64,000 nt of DNA from NCBI GenBank assembly GCA_026707405.1, contig JAPOWW010000011.1, positions 124,001 to 188,000 on the forward strand, read 5' to 3'. The position numbers were made by a program, and so were the translations under genes. Below the pieces are notes generated by a model that saw only the letters and a program-made list of their open reading frames with translations, did not search any database and was not told the DNA's origin. The DNA comes from Chloroflexota bacterium (GTDB taxonomy: Bacteria; Chloroflexota; UBA11872; VXNJ01). Position 1 is the first letter of the stretch, and each line of letters begins with the position of its first letter. Positions 16,909-25,291 of the stretch are shown here, piece by piece.

Positions 16909-17570
16909 TGGCCTGGACCGCCCCTCAAACATGGACGCTGGGACAGGTCGTCCAGCCGTCCGACATGAACACGCAGATTCGCGACAACCTGAGCGAGACG
17001 GCCCCGGCCAAGGCCGCCACCAGCGGCTACCTGTTTCGGGTCACCGGCGCCAACACGCTGGAAGAGGTGCAGGACCAGACGACCGGCTGGCTGGACGCGA
17101 GCAGCGCGATCCTGCCCTCCGGCGCTTTCGACTCGCCAGCGCAGCGCCGGTTGGTCGAGTCGGCGTCGCAGCGGTTCTGGTACGAGCTTCTGTTCGACGA
17201 CGCAAGCGCTCGGTACGCCCAGTGGCAGGTCGCGCTGCCACGCAACGCCGACCTTAGTGACGCAACGATAACTATCGTCTGGAAGGCCGCGGCCACCACC
17301 GGAAACGTCCGCTGGTCCATCGGCTATCAGGCCGTCGGCGATGACGACCTTTGGGACGCCGAGACCGTTTCCTTTAGTACCGACGGCGAAGACGCTGCAA
17401 AGGAGACAGCGGAAGATATGAACGAATACAGCCAAACGGCCGCGTTTACCGCCGCCACCGGCGATGTGCTGAGGATACGCATCGCCCGGCTCGGCGACCA
17501 CGCCAACGACTCGATGTCCGGCGATGCCAGGGTGCTGGGCGTGAAGCTCACGCTGGGGTTGAGTCACTGA
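16908..17570 (+). CDS. Phage structural protein, probable fibre or appendage
   Basis: A 220-residue protein starting in the TAATG overlap with the zinc-ribbon gene, with GGGAGG upstream. The opening WTAPQTWTLGQVVQPSDMNTQIRDNL is a very common N-terminus in phage and prophage fibre-region proteins. The remainder (WQVALPRNADLSDATITIVWKAA, VRWSIGYQAVGDDD) is beta-rich and lectin- or jelly-roll-like in texture. It ends in an ATGA overlap with the next gene. Role inferred: tail fibre or host-binding appendage. Confidence 0.62.
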   Translation: MAWTAPQTWTLGQVVQPSDMNTQIRDNLSETAPAKAATSGYLFRVTGANTLEEVQDQTTGWLDASSAILPSGAFDSPAQRRLVESASQRFWYELLFDDASARYAQWQVALPRNADLSDATITIVWKAAATTGNVRWSIGYQAVGDDDLWDAETVSFSTDGEDAAKETAEDMNEYSQTAAFTAATGDVLRIRIARLGDHANDSMSGDARVLGVKLTLGLSH

Positions 17571-18682
17571 TGCTGCACTTTCGAAAAAACACTCCGGAAC
17601 GTGAAGAGTGGTGGGCGATCAGCGACCAGACCGGCGAGGTCTTCGGTCCGTTCGATCCCGGCACTGTCTGGTTCGAGACGCCGCCGCAAGTGCGCGGCGG
17701 CGATCTGTTGCGCTTGCAGCGCGTCGCGGACCTGATCCTGAACGAGGCGCACGCCTCTTGGGAGCGGTTACAGCGCGCCCTTGCGTTCATGCAGCCAAAC
17801 GGCTCGGCTGTCTACAGGCGCTTCATGGAGTCCGGCATTCTGCCAACCCAGACCCCCGCGCTCGGTCTCGCCGGCGGCCTGGATATTCCGGCGTATTTCG
17901 GTGACGGGGAATCAGCTGGCACTGCCGGACTCCACTTTGACGACTCGCACAATGGAACTACTATCACGGGTTTCAATGGTGGGGCGGGCGTATCGGCAGA
18001 TCAGCACAGTGCCCGATCTGGACGAGCGGGATCCGGACCTGGGCGCGGTCTGCCTGGCGGTCCAGATTTTTCACGTAGCGGTTGCGGCGGCAGTGGCGGA
18101 GGGTATGGAACCGAGGGGGGTAACGGTTTAGCCGGTGGGAACAACTCGATTCCCGGTGGCGTGACGGTTCCCGCAATCTTAGCTCTCGAAGCCATGCGGC
18201 GAAACTCCTATACGCGCGACATTTTGGGCTTTGGTTCGGGCGGAGGTGGAGGTGGAACAAGTGAGAAGCATCAAGCTCAAAGTTCCATTACGGCAGGCTC
18301 AGGTGGTCAAGGCGGTTCTGCATTCATTTCCGTTGTTCACGGTGTTCTGTCTACTACGACAAGGTCGTTAGCGGGAAGCGACGGTGGCTCAGCTACGATA
18401 CCTTCGGGTGTCACTCATTCTGGCGGTGGCGGTGGCGGTGGTGCGGGCGGCTTATGGCTGGGTATGGCCAACAAGGTCATTTACGGGACAGGGGCGATAG
18501 ACGTCTCCGGCGGTAGGAGCGGTAGCGGCAGCAGCAGCCGCAATGGCGGGGCGGGCGGCGACGGCCGCGTGGTCCAGGTCTACTTCGACTCCAAGGCCGA
18601 CAACCTGCAGGTCACTAACGGCGTACAGTCCCAGTTCCGCATCCTGCGCAGCGTGCCCATCGGGCAGAACACGTTCTTATGA
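17570..18682 (+). CDS. Gly-rich tail fibre-like protein
   Basis: A 370-residue protein translated from an ATGA overlap. The first 110 residues form a mixed domain (REEWWAISDQTGEVFGPFDPG). The rest is Gly/Ser-rich with runs such as GGSGGGYGTEGGNG and GGGGGGGAGG, interspersed with short hydrophobic strands and ending FRILRSVPIGQNTFL. Gly-rich repeats of this sort form polyglycine-II fibre tips in some phage adhesins; that structure is inferred from composition only. It is likely the distal adhesin of the cluster. The Gly tracts make this region prone to length variation. Confidence 0.58.
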   Translation: MLHFRKNTPEREEWWAISDQTGEVFGPFDPGTVWFETPPQVRGGDLLRLQRVADLILNEAHASWERLQRALAFMQPNGSAVYRRFMESGILPTQTPALGLAGGLDIPAYFGDGESAGTAGLHFDDSHNGTTITGFNGGAGVSADQHSARSGRAGSGPGRGLPGGPDFSRSGCGGSGGGYGTEGGNGLAGGNNSIPGGVTVPAILALEAMRRNSYTRDILGFGSGGGGGGTSEKHQAQSSITAGSGGQGGSAFISVVHGVLSTTTRSLAGSDGGSATIPSGVTHSGGGGGGGAGGLWLGMANKVIYGTGAIDVSGGRSGSGSSSRNGGAGGDGRVVQVYFDSKADNLQVTNGVQSQFRILRSVPIGQNTFL

Positions 18683-18808
18683 CGTTGGGACTCACCAGGC
18701 GGCCGGCGCGGAAAGGCGGCGCAATTGTTGGCCTCAGAGAGTCATACAGCGCCGTGCGTTCCGAGCCGGCCGCCTCAAGCTGGCCGCCAATCACACAGGA
18801 GACACAAA

Positions 18809-19144
18809 GTGGCTGAAGTTTCGACCGTGCTCGGGCAGATCGCACTGTCCACGAGCTTTCAGGACATCTACCATTCCGGCAACCTGCGCGCCCATGGCAC
18901 GCTGCATCTCTCCAACACGGGTTCGGCCGACCGGCGCGTGACCGTGACCCTGGAGGACTCGGACTCCAGCAACAACGGCGTCGCCGAGACCGTCTTCGCG
19001 GGAGTTGTGCCCGGAAGCTCGACCGGAGGCGACAACAGCGTCGTCATCAGGTTCATCCACCTGGACCCCGGCAAGGACCTACGGGCCAGGCAGGACGCGG
19101 GGGCCGACGTCGGCGCGGCGTTCCTCGGAGTGGAGATGGTGTGA
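18809..19144 (+). CDS. Small beta-rich structural protein
   Basis: A 111-residue protein; GTG 18809 after CAGGAGAC is the likely start, since the ORF-track extension upstream overlaps an inverted-repeat region and has unrelated composition. The sequence alternates strands and turns (GTLHLSNTGSADRRVTVTLED, VVIRFIHLDPGKDL) without catalytic motifs. As the last gene of the fibre block it may be a capping or decoration protein. No family was recognised. Confidence 0.5.
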   Translation: MAEVSTVLGQIALSTSFQDIYHSGNLRAHGTLHLSNTGSADRRVTVTLEDSDSSNNGVAETVFAGVVPGSSTGGDNSVVIRFIHLDPGKDLRARQDAGADVGAAFLGVEMV

Positions 19145-19145
19145 G

Positions 19146-19168
19146 GAGCCGCGGGTCAAGACCCGGCT
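19146..19168. repeat. Inverted repeat after the fibre block
   Basis: AGCCGCGGGTC, AA, GACCCGGCT: a hairpin with one bulge directly after the stop codon and without a T-run. A similar GCGGG/CCCGC hairpin follows the 14081 gene at about 14.53 kb. Confidence 0.5.
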
Positions 19169-19321
19169 GCGTCGAGCGAGTCATCCGATTCCATCGTGGA
19201 AAGTTACCTTCTAGCCATGCTGGCAGCCTCTCGTCTCGAATTGGCAGCCGGTCGCTGCGGACTCGACCTGGAGAAGCCGCCCCGATTCGCTAGCTGAAAA
19301 CCGAATAGTCGAGCGCCGCCG

Positions 19322-19349
19322 AGCGCCTTCAAAAACGGAGGTGCTTTTC
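19322..19349 (+). terminator. Repeated terminator, variant copy 4
   Basis: AGCGCCTTC, loop AAAAA, GGAGGTGCT, then TTTTCT, preceded by the same GAGCGCCGCCG leader seen in copies 1-3. It closes the fibre-block transcript and shows that the repeat is not confined to DUF2927 genes. Confidence 0.75.
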
Positions 19350-19444
19350 TGTGCAGAAGACGCGCAAGCCGGGATGGGAGTCCGGCGAATCCGGGCGGAG
19401 GCGGGGCCGGAGCCATCGAGACCCGAAATTGCCGATCGGGATCT

Positions 19445-19962
19445 CTAAGCCGCTCGCACGACGGTCGTTTTCGAGTCCCGCTCGTGCCATCCGAGTGAGA
19501 CATTAGCAAGAATGACGAAGACCCAAATCAGGTTCATCAGTGGTAATGCGAAGTACAACAGCGCTAGGAACTCGCGAAACGCCACGCGGACCCGGCTGGG
19601 GAGACGGCCGTCTTCCTGCATCACTATGTATAGCCCCGTGAGTTTTCGGCGGGGCGTCGTTCCGAACGCCAGGATTGCGACGCAGCGCAACGCCAAGACC
19701 CCCACAAAAACACATACATCACGAACGCAAACGCAAGGAGAACATGCATTACGTGTAAAACGGGATCTTCCAGCGTCCTCCCGTTTGACGCTGTCGATCC
19801 AGAAACAACGTCGGTTGAAGGAGCGTCGTCAGCTACCGTCCACCAGACCAATGCAAAGAGCGCGGTGGTGAAGACTACCGAGCAATCAACCATAAAGGCG
19901 GCGGTCCGATCGCGCAATGTCGCGAATGGCGCAGCTTCGCCGGGCTCGATCGCCTCCATCAC
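19445..19962 (-). pseudogene. RDD-family membrane protein, frameshifted
   Basis: Two overlapping minus-strand frames together form one RDD protein. 19962-19624 gives ATLRDRTAAFMVD (the RD part) plus a transmembrane helix and HVLLAFAFVMYVF. 19705-19445 continues with GVLALRCVAILAFGTTPRRKLTGLYIV, the conserved G-x-TP-x-R-K-x-x-G loop, and a final helix. The frames meet at GTTTTTGTGGGGGTC, where one extra base in a T5 or G5 run explains the shift. It is either a real frameshift or a homopolymer sequencing error. RDD proteins are small integral membrane proteins, some with ion-antiport activity. It lies opposite to all surrounding tail genes, suggesting an insertion. Confidence 0.7.
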
Positions 19963-20166
19963 GGCGTATCCCTCAGTTGTGAAATGCTATCGATTATTGC
20001 AAACGATAAGTGAGTGCCAGTCCAAGGAGCCTGATGTTGTCTCATCCAGATCTCAATCCGACTCCCGCCTCGGCGGAACGTCGAGAAACAGATTCAGTGC
20101 CGAAACAGCTAGCGGCGCATACACTGGCGTTGTGGTGGAGATTTGCCGAGAGTGGGATCGTCTTAG

Positions 20167-20898
20167 ATGAAGTCAACAGCGTCCAGATTCCGGTCGCGAC
20201 AGTGGCTCATCCTGTACGCCCTGCATCTCATCATTGTGGCAGTGCTGGTCAGAGTTGCGGTCTCTTCGCCTCTCGAAGAATCTCTTCCGCCGTTCCACGA
20301 GATGTATACAGGCGAGCAGATCTCCTATTTCAAGGAGTTGGCGTTCGGGTGCGATCCCGAAACGTTGGAGTGGGCTCCTTGTGACGCAGATTTCATCGTC
20401 AAATGGTGCGGGCCAGTACGGGTCGGCGTGGCCGGGCAGCCATCGAACAGTGACTTGCGGGAAATCAACAGGGTCATCAACCAGCTGCGTCTATTGATCA
20501 GACCGGTTGAGATTTTCAGAGACGACTCAGACCCGAATCTCATCATCTATCTGGTTCCGGGCGACGAGTTCGGCCGGGTTCGCCCTGAGTTTCCGTCGGC
20601 AAGAGGAGTGGTCTCGGTGCAACCAGATCGGTCTGGATGCCTGTTTACGGGAGATGTTGCAGTCGACGCAACCAGGAATGAGCTGGTTCGCCGGAGCCTG
20701 ATTCGGGAGGAGCTTACTCAGGCGCTCGGTCTCTTGAAAGACTCCTGGACATACTCGGACAGCATCTTCTACCAGGGACAGGCGCTAATCGAGACGATTG
20801 AGTTTGCCGACATTGACGAAGCAGTGATTCGCCTTCATTACGACCCCCGGATTGAGCCGGGAATGACGGAGACGGATCTAGAGAAGCTGGGAGTTTAG
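20167..20898 (+). CDS. DUF2927-like membrane-anchored protein, paralogue 5
   Basis: A 243-residue, compact member: one N-terminal transmembrane helix (LILYALHLIIVAVLVRVAV), no linker, then the domain with GEQISYFKELAFG, IREELTQALGLLKDSW, SDSIFYQG and VIRLHYDPRIEPGM. It matches the general DUF2927 pattern (EELxQALGxxxDS...DSIF) more closely than copies 1-4. Four or five Cys residues are shared in position style with paralogue 4. It ends five bases before the second tape-measure-like gene, repeating the DUF2927-tape measure adjacency seen at 11.5-12.6 kb. Confidence 0.75.
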   Translation: MKSTASRFRSRQWLILYALHLIIVAVLVRVAVSSPLEESLPPFHEMYTGEQISYFKELAFGCDPETLEWAPCDADFIVKWCGPVRVGVAGQPSNSDLREINRVINQLRLLIRPVEIFRDDSDPNLIIYLVPGDEFGRVRPEFPSARGVVSVQPDRSGCLFTGDVAVDATRNELVRRSLIREELTQALGLLKDSWTYSDSIFYQGQALIETIEFADIDEAVIRLHYDPRIEPGMTETDLEKLGV

Positions 20899-20903
20899 CC
20901 GAT

Positions 20904-22088
20904 ATGTCAATAAACGAATCTCATCTGCCAGGATGGCTCCAGAGTTGGCTGGAAGAGAAAGGAGAGGCAGTAGACGAATTCTTTTCCGATATAGAGATTG
21001 CGGCGCTGGAAGGTCTGGCAGATGGGCTTGAGATTGCTAGCCATTTGCCGCCTGGTCCGCCGACAGGTCGACCAAATGACCCAGTCCGCATTGCGGCCGA
21101 ACTCTTCCTCGGAAAACTGTTGAAGGATGCAGCGGACCAGCTCCGAGAGAGAGCGCATAGCAGCGGGCCTCCTCGCAGGACGGGACATGGTGAAGGCGGG
21201 CCGCCCCAATCGACGCCGGTATCAAATATCGATCAGTTTCAGCGTGCTCGGATTACGACCGCGATGCTAAAAGAGGCCGCTGACGAGAGAGAGCGGCGCC
21301 GGTACCTGCTATCCCAGGACTGGGATTTGGAGCGTCTCCCAAATCAACGTTTGGCTGATCTGCACGAGTTCGGGTTTGTCTCAGGCAATGCGACTACCCA
21401 CACCTGGCTACTGGGGGACACGCTTGAGCACGATCTGGCTCCCGCGCTGTCTGGAGCCGTCGACTCCCTCAGGCCGACCGATATCGCATTCGGCGATGTG
21501 GCTATGGGCTATGACGACCTGAAGTGGGTCTCGGACGATGTCCTGGAAGGCTTGACCGTCAACGCCGCCGCGATGAGCGCGGGACTGACTCCGTGGGTCG
21601 CTGGCATCTCCAAGGAGATCGAGCGGCGCAGACATGAGCTTGAAGCATATCGCCCCCAACCCGCGCCGGCGGCGCGCAGCGACTCGCCGCCCGGCAGCGG
21701 CTCCTCCGGGGGCGGTCTGTCGTGGGACGAGGGGGTTGACCTCTATCAGAAGAGGTCCCGCGAGACGGCGGAAAACATAGCGTGGATAAGACAACATCCC
21801 GATGACCAGGCTCAGTCCGGCGCGAACGTGGAATGGACGTTTAGAGACATCGTGCGGGATGCGGTGAAGAGGTCAGGCGAGGATGCGTTATTCGCGATGG
21901 GAGGCGTGGTTCCCGGGGCGTTTGGGACTCCCGTGCCGGCGGTAGTGCATGGCGGGGAGCGAATAGTGGGCGCGGGGAACGGAGGCGGCGTCCCGACAAA
22001 CCTTGAGGTCCACGTCCACGGAACGGTGATATCGGAGGGAGACCTGGCCAAGAACGTCCGCGACGGCCTCATGCGACGCTTTGACTGA
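20904..22088 (+). CDS. Tape-measure-like tail protein 2
   Basis: A 394-residue protein. The C-terminus FAMGGVVPGAFGTPVPAVVHGGERIV, then LEVHVHGTVISEGDLAKNVRDGLMR, is clearly paralogous to the 12566 gene. Here the N-terminal 100 residues are acidic and helical, with PPGPPTGRPND, and neither the Cys-rich head nor the long Thr/Pro linker is present. The middle (EAADERERRRYLLSQDWDLERL) is helical. At this length it is far shorter than classical tape measures. It is coupled to the preceding DUF2927 gene by a five-base gap and ends the tail island. Confidence 0.62.
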   Translation: MSINESHLPGWLQSWLEEKGEAVDEFFSDIEIAALEGLADGLEIASHLPPGPPTGRPNDPVRIAAELFLGKLLKDAADQLRERAHSSGPPRRTGHGEGGPPQSTPVSNIDQFQRARITTAMLKEAADERERRRYLLSQDWDLERLPNQRLADLHEFGFVSGNATTHTWLLGDTLEHDLAPALSGAVDSLRPTDIAFGDVAMGYDDLKWVSDDVLEGLTVNAAAMSAGLTPWVAGISKEIERRRHELEAYRPQPAPAARSDSPPGSGSSGGGLSWDEGVDLYQKRSRETAENIAWIRQHPDDQAQSGANVEWTFRDIVRDAVKRSGEDALFAMGGVVPGAFGTPVPAVVHGGERIVGAGNGGGVPTNLEVHVHGTVISEGDLAKNVRDGLMRRFD

Positions 22089-22276
22089 AGTAGCTGTCTT
22101 CGGAGCTTTAGAGAGTAGGTAGCTATGTATTCCCTCCGCCGACCCAAGCCGACCTAGCCACTCCGGGGCGTACAGTCTCCCAGCACAAGCGCAGTAAAGG
22201 TGTGATCCCAGCAAGTTCGCCACCGCGAACCGTAGACGTTTTGAGAGTTATGACGACGCGTGTTGACCGGACGCGG

Positions 22277-24073
22277 TTACATGAATCTGGTCGACGGATT
22301 CCAGTCTTCGATCAGATTCAGCTCGTGCATCAAATAGCCGCCGTGCTCCCGCTCCATGCGACTCAGATCGTCCCGGTGGCCTAGTCGGCGGACAGTGTTC
22401 CACTGGCTTTTCATGTTCACCCTAACGTCGCTGTCCCAAAACGCCAGTCCGCTCGCTCCTCCGTCGTAGGCCTTCCGCGCCTGCCGCACGTACTCGCCGG
22501 CGCACATTTGGCGCGGAAAGAGGTCCGGATAGAACACGCAGGTTGAACCGGTCGTGAGCTTGTTGAAAAAGTCGTAGTCGATCACCGGTATATGCCGCTC
22601 TTCGGCGTAGTCGTATGCCTGGGTAGGCGGGACGAGTATGTCGACCAATCCCTCCGCAACCCACGTTTCGAGGTCCAATCCGCCGGCGCGGTTGTATGCG
22701 GCGTTGTAGAGAACGTTTGCCGCGACCTGAATGCGGCCGCCGTCTGGACGTTGCCGCTCGTCGAGGGCCCGTCGAAGCTCTCGCATGAAAGCCGTGATGT
22801 ATCCGGCCCAGTGCCTTTCCAATCGCGGGTCGCTGGTAAAGAACCCGCCCTCTGTCATGAACTCGCCGGCCAGCTCGGAGTCTTCGGGCAGTTGGCGGGG
22901 GTCGACGCCGTACTCCCTGCTGAAGCCTTCGATAACCGGGTCTTCGAAGAGCACGAACGGCGGTCGGCGCGTGTAGATGAGTTGTACGCCTTCTATCCCA
23001 TAAGACGCAAGCTCGAGGAATAACTTTACATAAAACTGCCTGACTTCGGGATAGGCCATGCTCAGGCGAATGATCGAGTTGCCGTCCCGGTCGCGGCACC
23101 GCCATTCCGGATGTTCCTTCCACATCGGAACCGACTTGACGTGTGCAGGTGGATGGTCCGAGGTCGTTCCCATCCGAAATCCCAGGAAGACCTCGATACC
23201 CAACGAGTGAAGGTAGTCCACTCTTTCCTTAACCAGATCGATCCCGTTGGATCGATAGGCGCGAAGACTCTCAACTGCGCGTCGACTCGACTCGGTCAGC
23301 AATTCAGTCGCTGCCGTGGCGTACTCTTCCCCGACTTTGGTCGGATAGTAGGTAAGCCCGGGTCCTCCGGTGCCAAGGAAGACCCTTCCCACGTCGGTGT
23401 TGCGTAACGGCTCGAAACCCTCAATGAGCTCTTCTATCGTTTGCACTCCGTGATGAAGAGAGCCGCTGGCCCCATCTATTTGCACGGCCAGGTTTCTGTT
23501 GGCGGGGCCGCTGACATGGCGGTATTCCTCCACCTCGGCGCTGGTCATCGGTACCAACCGCACGAACGAGATCTGAGCCGCCGTGTGGGTAGCTCTCGTT
23601 GCAGCGGAGATGATCAAATCGTGATTGTCCAGGTCGGCGGCCTTCCAGAAGAACTCCTCGATTGCACTCGCGTATCGGGCCACTGCCCGGTTCGGCACGA
23701 CCTGGTCGGACACTCCCGGCCTTACGCAATCGAATAGCGGGTCGCCGCTGAGCTTGACTCGGATCAAGAATGGGTCTTTGAATGGCCTGTCCGGCTCGGC
23801 GGCTCCTCTATAAAGCCCCAAGTAGATCGCGTGCCAGCCGTTTGCTGGAAGCCTGAGTCTCAGGTCTTCGGGTCGCGCCAGCTCACCTTTGCCCAGCATT
23901 ACCCCCCGGATGCCGTCCTGAGTGGCATACGGAATTGAGTACCAATCGTGCTGCGACGGCCCATCGGCTATCGCCGCCTGCGGTTTGCATACGGACAGGT
24001 CCGAGATGAGTAGTCCTTCGTCGCTGGGTGCGGTCCAAAAGCTGTTCTCCCCCTGACTTGCATTTCCGTTCAT
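22277..24073 (-). CDS. Glycoside-hydrolase-like (beta/alpha)8 protein
   Basis: A 598-residue protein; ATG after AGGAG. The N-terminal 200 residues are beta-rich. From about residue 260 the sequence reads like a TIM barrel of the putative glycoside hydrolase (GHL/family-10-like) type: VDYLHSLGIEVFLGFRMGT, IRLSMAYPEVRQFYVKLFLELAS, GIEGVQLIYTRRPPF, WVAEGLVDILVPPTQ and GGASGLAFWDSD. There is no signal peptide, so it is probably cytoplasmic. The acidic catalytic residues cannot be assigned with certainty. It is transcribed away from the DUF3179 gene. Function inferred: hydrolysis or lysis of an imported glycoside. Confidence 0.6.
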   Translation of the reverse strand: MNGNASQGENSFWTAPSDEGLLISDLSVCKPQAAIADGPSQHDWYSIPYATQDGIRGVMLGKGELARPEDLRLRLPANGWHAIYLGLYRGAAEPDRPFKDPFLIRVKLSGDPLFDCVRPGVSDQVVPNRAVARYASAIEEFFWKAADLDNHDLIISAATRATHTAAQISFVRLVPMTSAEVEEYRHVSGPANRNLAVQIDGASGSLHHGVQTIEELIEGFEPLRNTDVGRVFLGTGGPGLTYYPTKVGEEYATAATELLTESSRRAVESLRAYRSNGIDLVKERVDYLHSLGIEVFLGFRMGTTSDHPPAHVKSVPMWKEHPEWRCRDRDGNSIIRLSMAYPEVRQFYVKLFLELASYGIEGVQLIYTRRPPFVLFEDPVIEGFSREYGVDPRQLPEDSELAGEFMTEGGFFTSDPRLERHWAGYITAFMRELRRALDERQRPDGGRIQVAANVLYNAAYNRAGGLDLETWVAEGLVDILVPPTQAYDYAEERHIPVIDYDFFNKLTTGSTCVFYPDLFPRQMCAGEYVRQARKAYDGGASGLAFWDSDVRVNMKSQWNTVRRLGHRDDLSRMEREHGGYLMHELNLIEDWNPSTRFM

Positions 24074-24249
24074 CAGATCAACTCCTACTCCGTTACCAGA
24101 GTGGACGGATCAAGATCGTTGCGATTCACGAGATTCTAGTCCGGTGAAGGTCAGGGGCATGGCGCCGGCAGGACCTCGGTAGGTCATGCCTCGCAGAACA
24201 GTCGGTTATCCTACCGACGAGGCGCGAGTCTCGAGCGGTTCTTTGTGCA

Positions 24250-25242
24250 ATGCGTTTTCTGAAGTACGTTTCTGTCGTTGTCGCGCTCTTGATACTAGCG
24301 AGCGCGGCTGCGGCAGCGCGCCTCCTCACCCGCGGCGACGCCGCTGAAGTTGCCGAGAATCCCCAACGTGGGTCTGTCCGGCAGGACGTCGTCAGCTCCC
24401 ATGACCTCATCTTGCCCATATATGAGCCCGAGTTCGTGCCCCACGCGCAGTCAAATCTCGACCCTTCCGACGTCGTAATAGCTCTATCAATTGACGGTGA
24501 CAGCCGAGCCTACCCAGTGCGGATTTTGAACCACCGCGAGATGGTTAACGACGTTGTTGGCGGCGTACCGATCTTAGTCACCTGGTGACCGGCCTGCTAT
24601 ACCGGTCTCGTGCATGACCGGCGAATCGATGGCGAGACCTTGATATTTGGAAATCGGGTACGGCTTTACAACATGAACATGACCTGGTTCGACCACCAGA
24701 CGGAGAGTACTTGGACGCAATTGGGGGGCAAGGCTCTTGACGGCCCGTTCGAGGGGGCGAAGCTGAAGCAGGTACCTGCGTACACCGGAGCCGTCCAACC
24801 CTGGATTGATGCCCACCCCGACACGAAGGTGTTGGTTGTGCCTAACACAAGCTACGGCGTAGCGGAGCGACTCAAAGACGATTTTGTCATCGGAGTGTCC
24901 CTGGATGGGGCGGCCGCCTTCGATTATCGAGCTTCCGCCATCGAGACCGCTGTCAATCACTTCGCTGGCACCAGGCCGGTGCTGGTTTACGTAGACCGCG
25001 AAACGCAAGCCGTCCGGGTATTCGAGCGTGATGTTGAGGGACGAGTGCTCAGCTTTCGGTGGGAGGAGTCCCGGCTTGAAGACAGTGAGACAGGATCGAT
25101 CTGGGATCCGATGAGCGGACAGGCGCTAGCTGGGCCGCTCAAGAAGAAACGCCTGCAACCGGTGCCGTATACCCTGGCCTATAGCTGGGCTTGGGGACTC
25201 TTTCATGACGACAGCACTTATTACCCCGAGACCGGCAATTGA
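24250..25242 (+). CDS. DUF3179 protein, candidate selenoprotein (TGA read as Sec at 24586-24588)
   Basis: The ORF track splits this into 24250-24588 and 24610-25242, but both lie in the same frame and join into one 330-residue DUF3179 protein: signal or anchor helix, then RAYPVRILNHREMVNDVVGGVPILVTW-TGA-PACYTGLVHDRRIDG. In DUF3179 proteins this place reads VTYCPLC, so the TGA falls exactly on the first Cys of the CxxC pair and would give U-x-x-C. The remaining domain (WFDHQTESTWTQLGGKALDG) is intact, and a hairpin follows the TGA. This is the pattern of a bacterial selenoprotein. A Cys-to-stop mutation or base error is the alternative. The family function is unknown. Confidence 0.75.
24602..24621 (+). 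promoter_or_regulatory. SECIS-like hairpin downstream of in-frame TGA
   Basis: CCGGTC, loop TCGTGCAT, GACCGG: a perfect 6-bp stem. The loop begins 20 bases after the TGA and has a G near its 5' side, within the spacing and loop rules described for bacterial SECIS elements. A competing hairpin ACCGG/CCGGT lies just upstream, so folding should be calculated. Confidence 0.55.
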
Positions 25243-25291
25243 TGGGGATACGGGGGCCGCGCTAGCGTCGATACAGTGATAGTGAAACCTG

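Noticed and set aside
19445-19962. Programmed frameshift in the RDD gene
   Set aside because: The junction G-TTT-TTG is not a proper X-XXY-YYZ slippery site; an indel in a homopolymer is simpler.
5276-22276. att sites or a tRNA insertion target flanking the tail island
   Set aside because: I found no tRNA gene and no convincing direct repeat at both ends.
24588-24610. Reading the DUF3179 locus as two separate genes or a simple pseudogene
   Set aside because: Same frame on both sides, intact domain and TGA exactly at a conserved Cys make selenocysteine the better explanation, though not proven.
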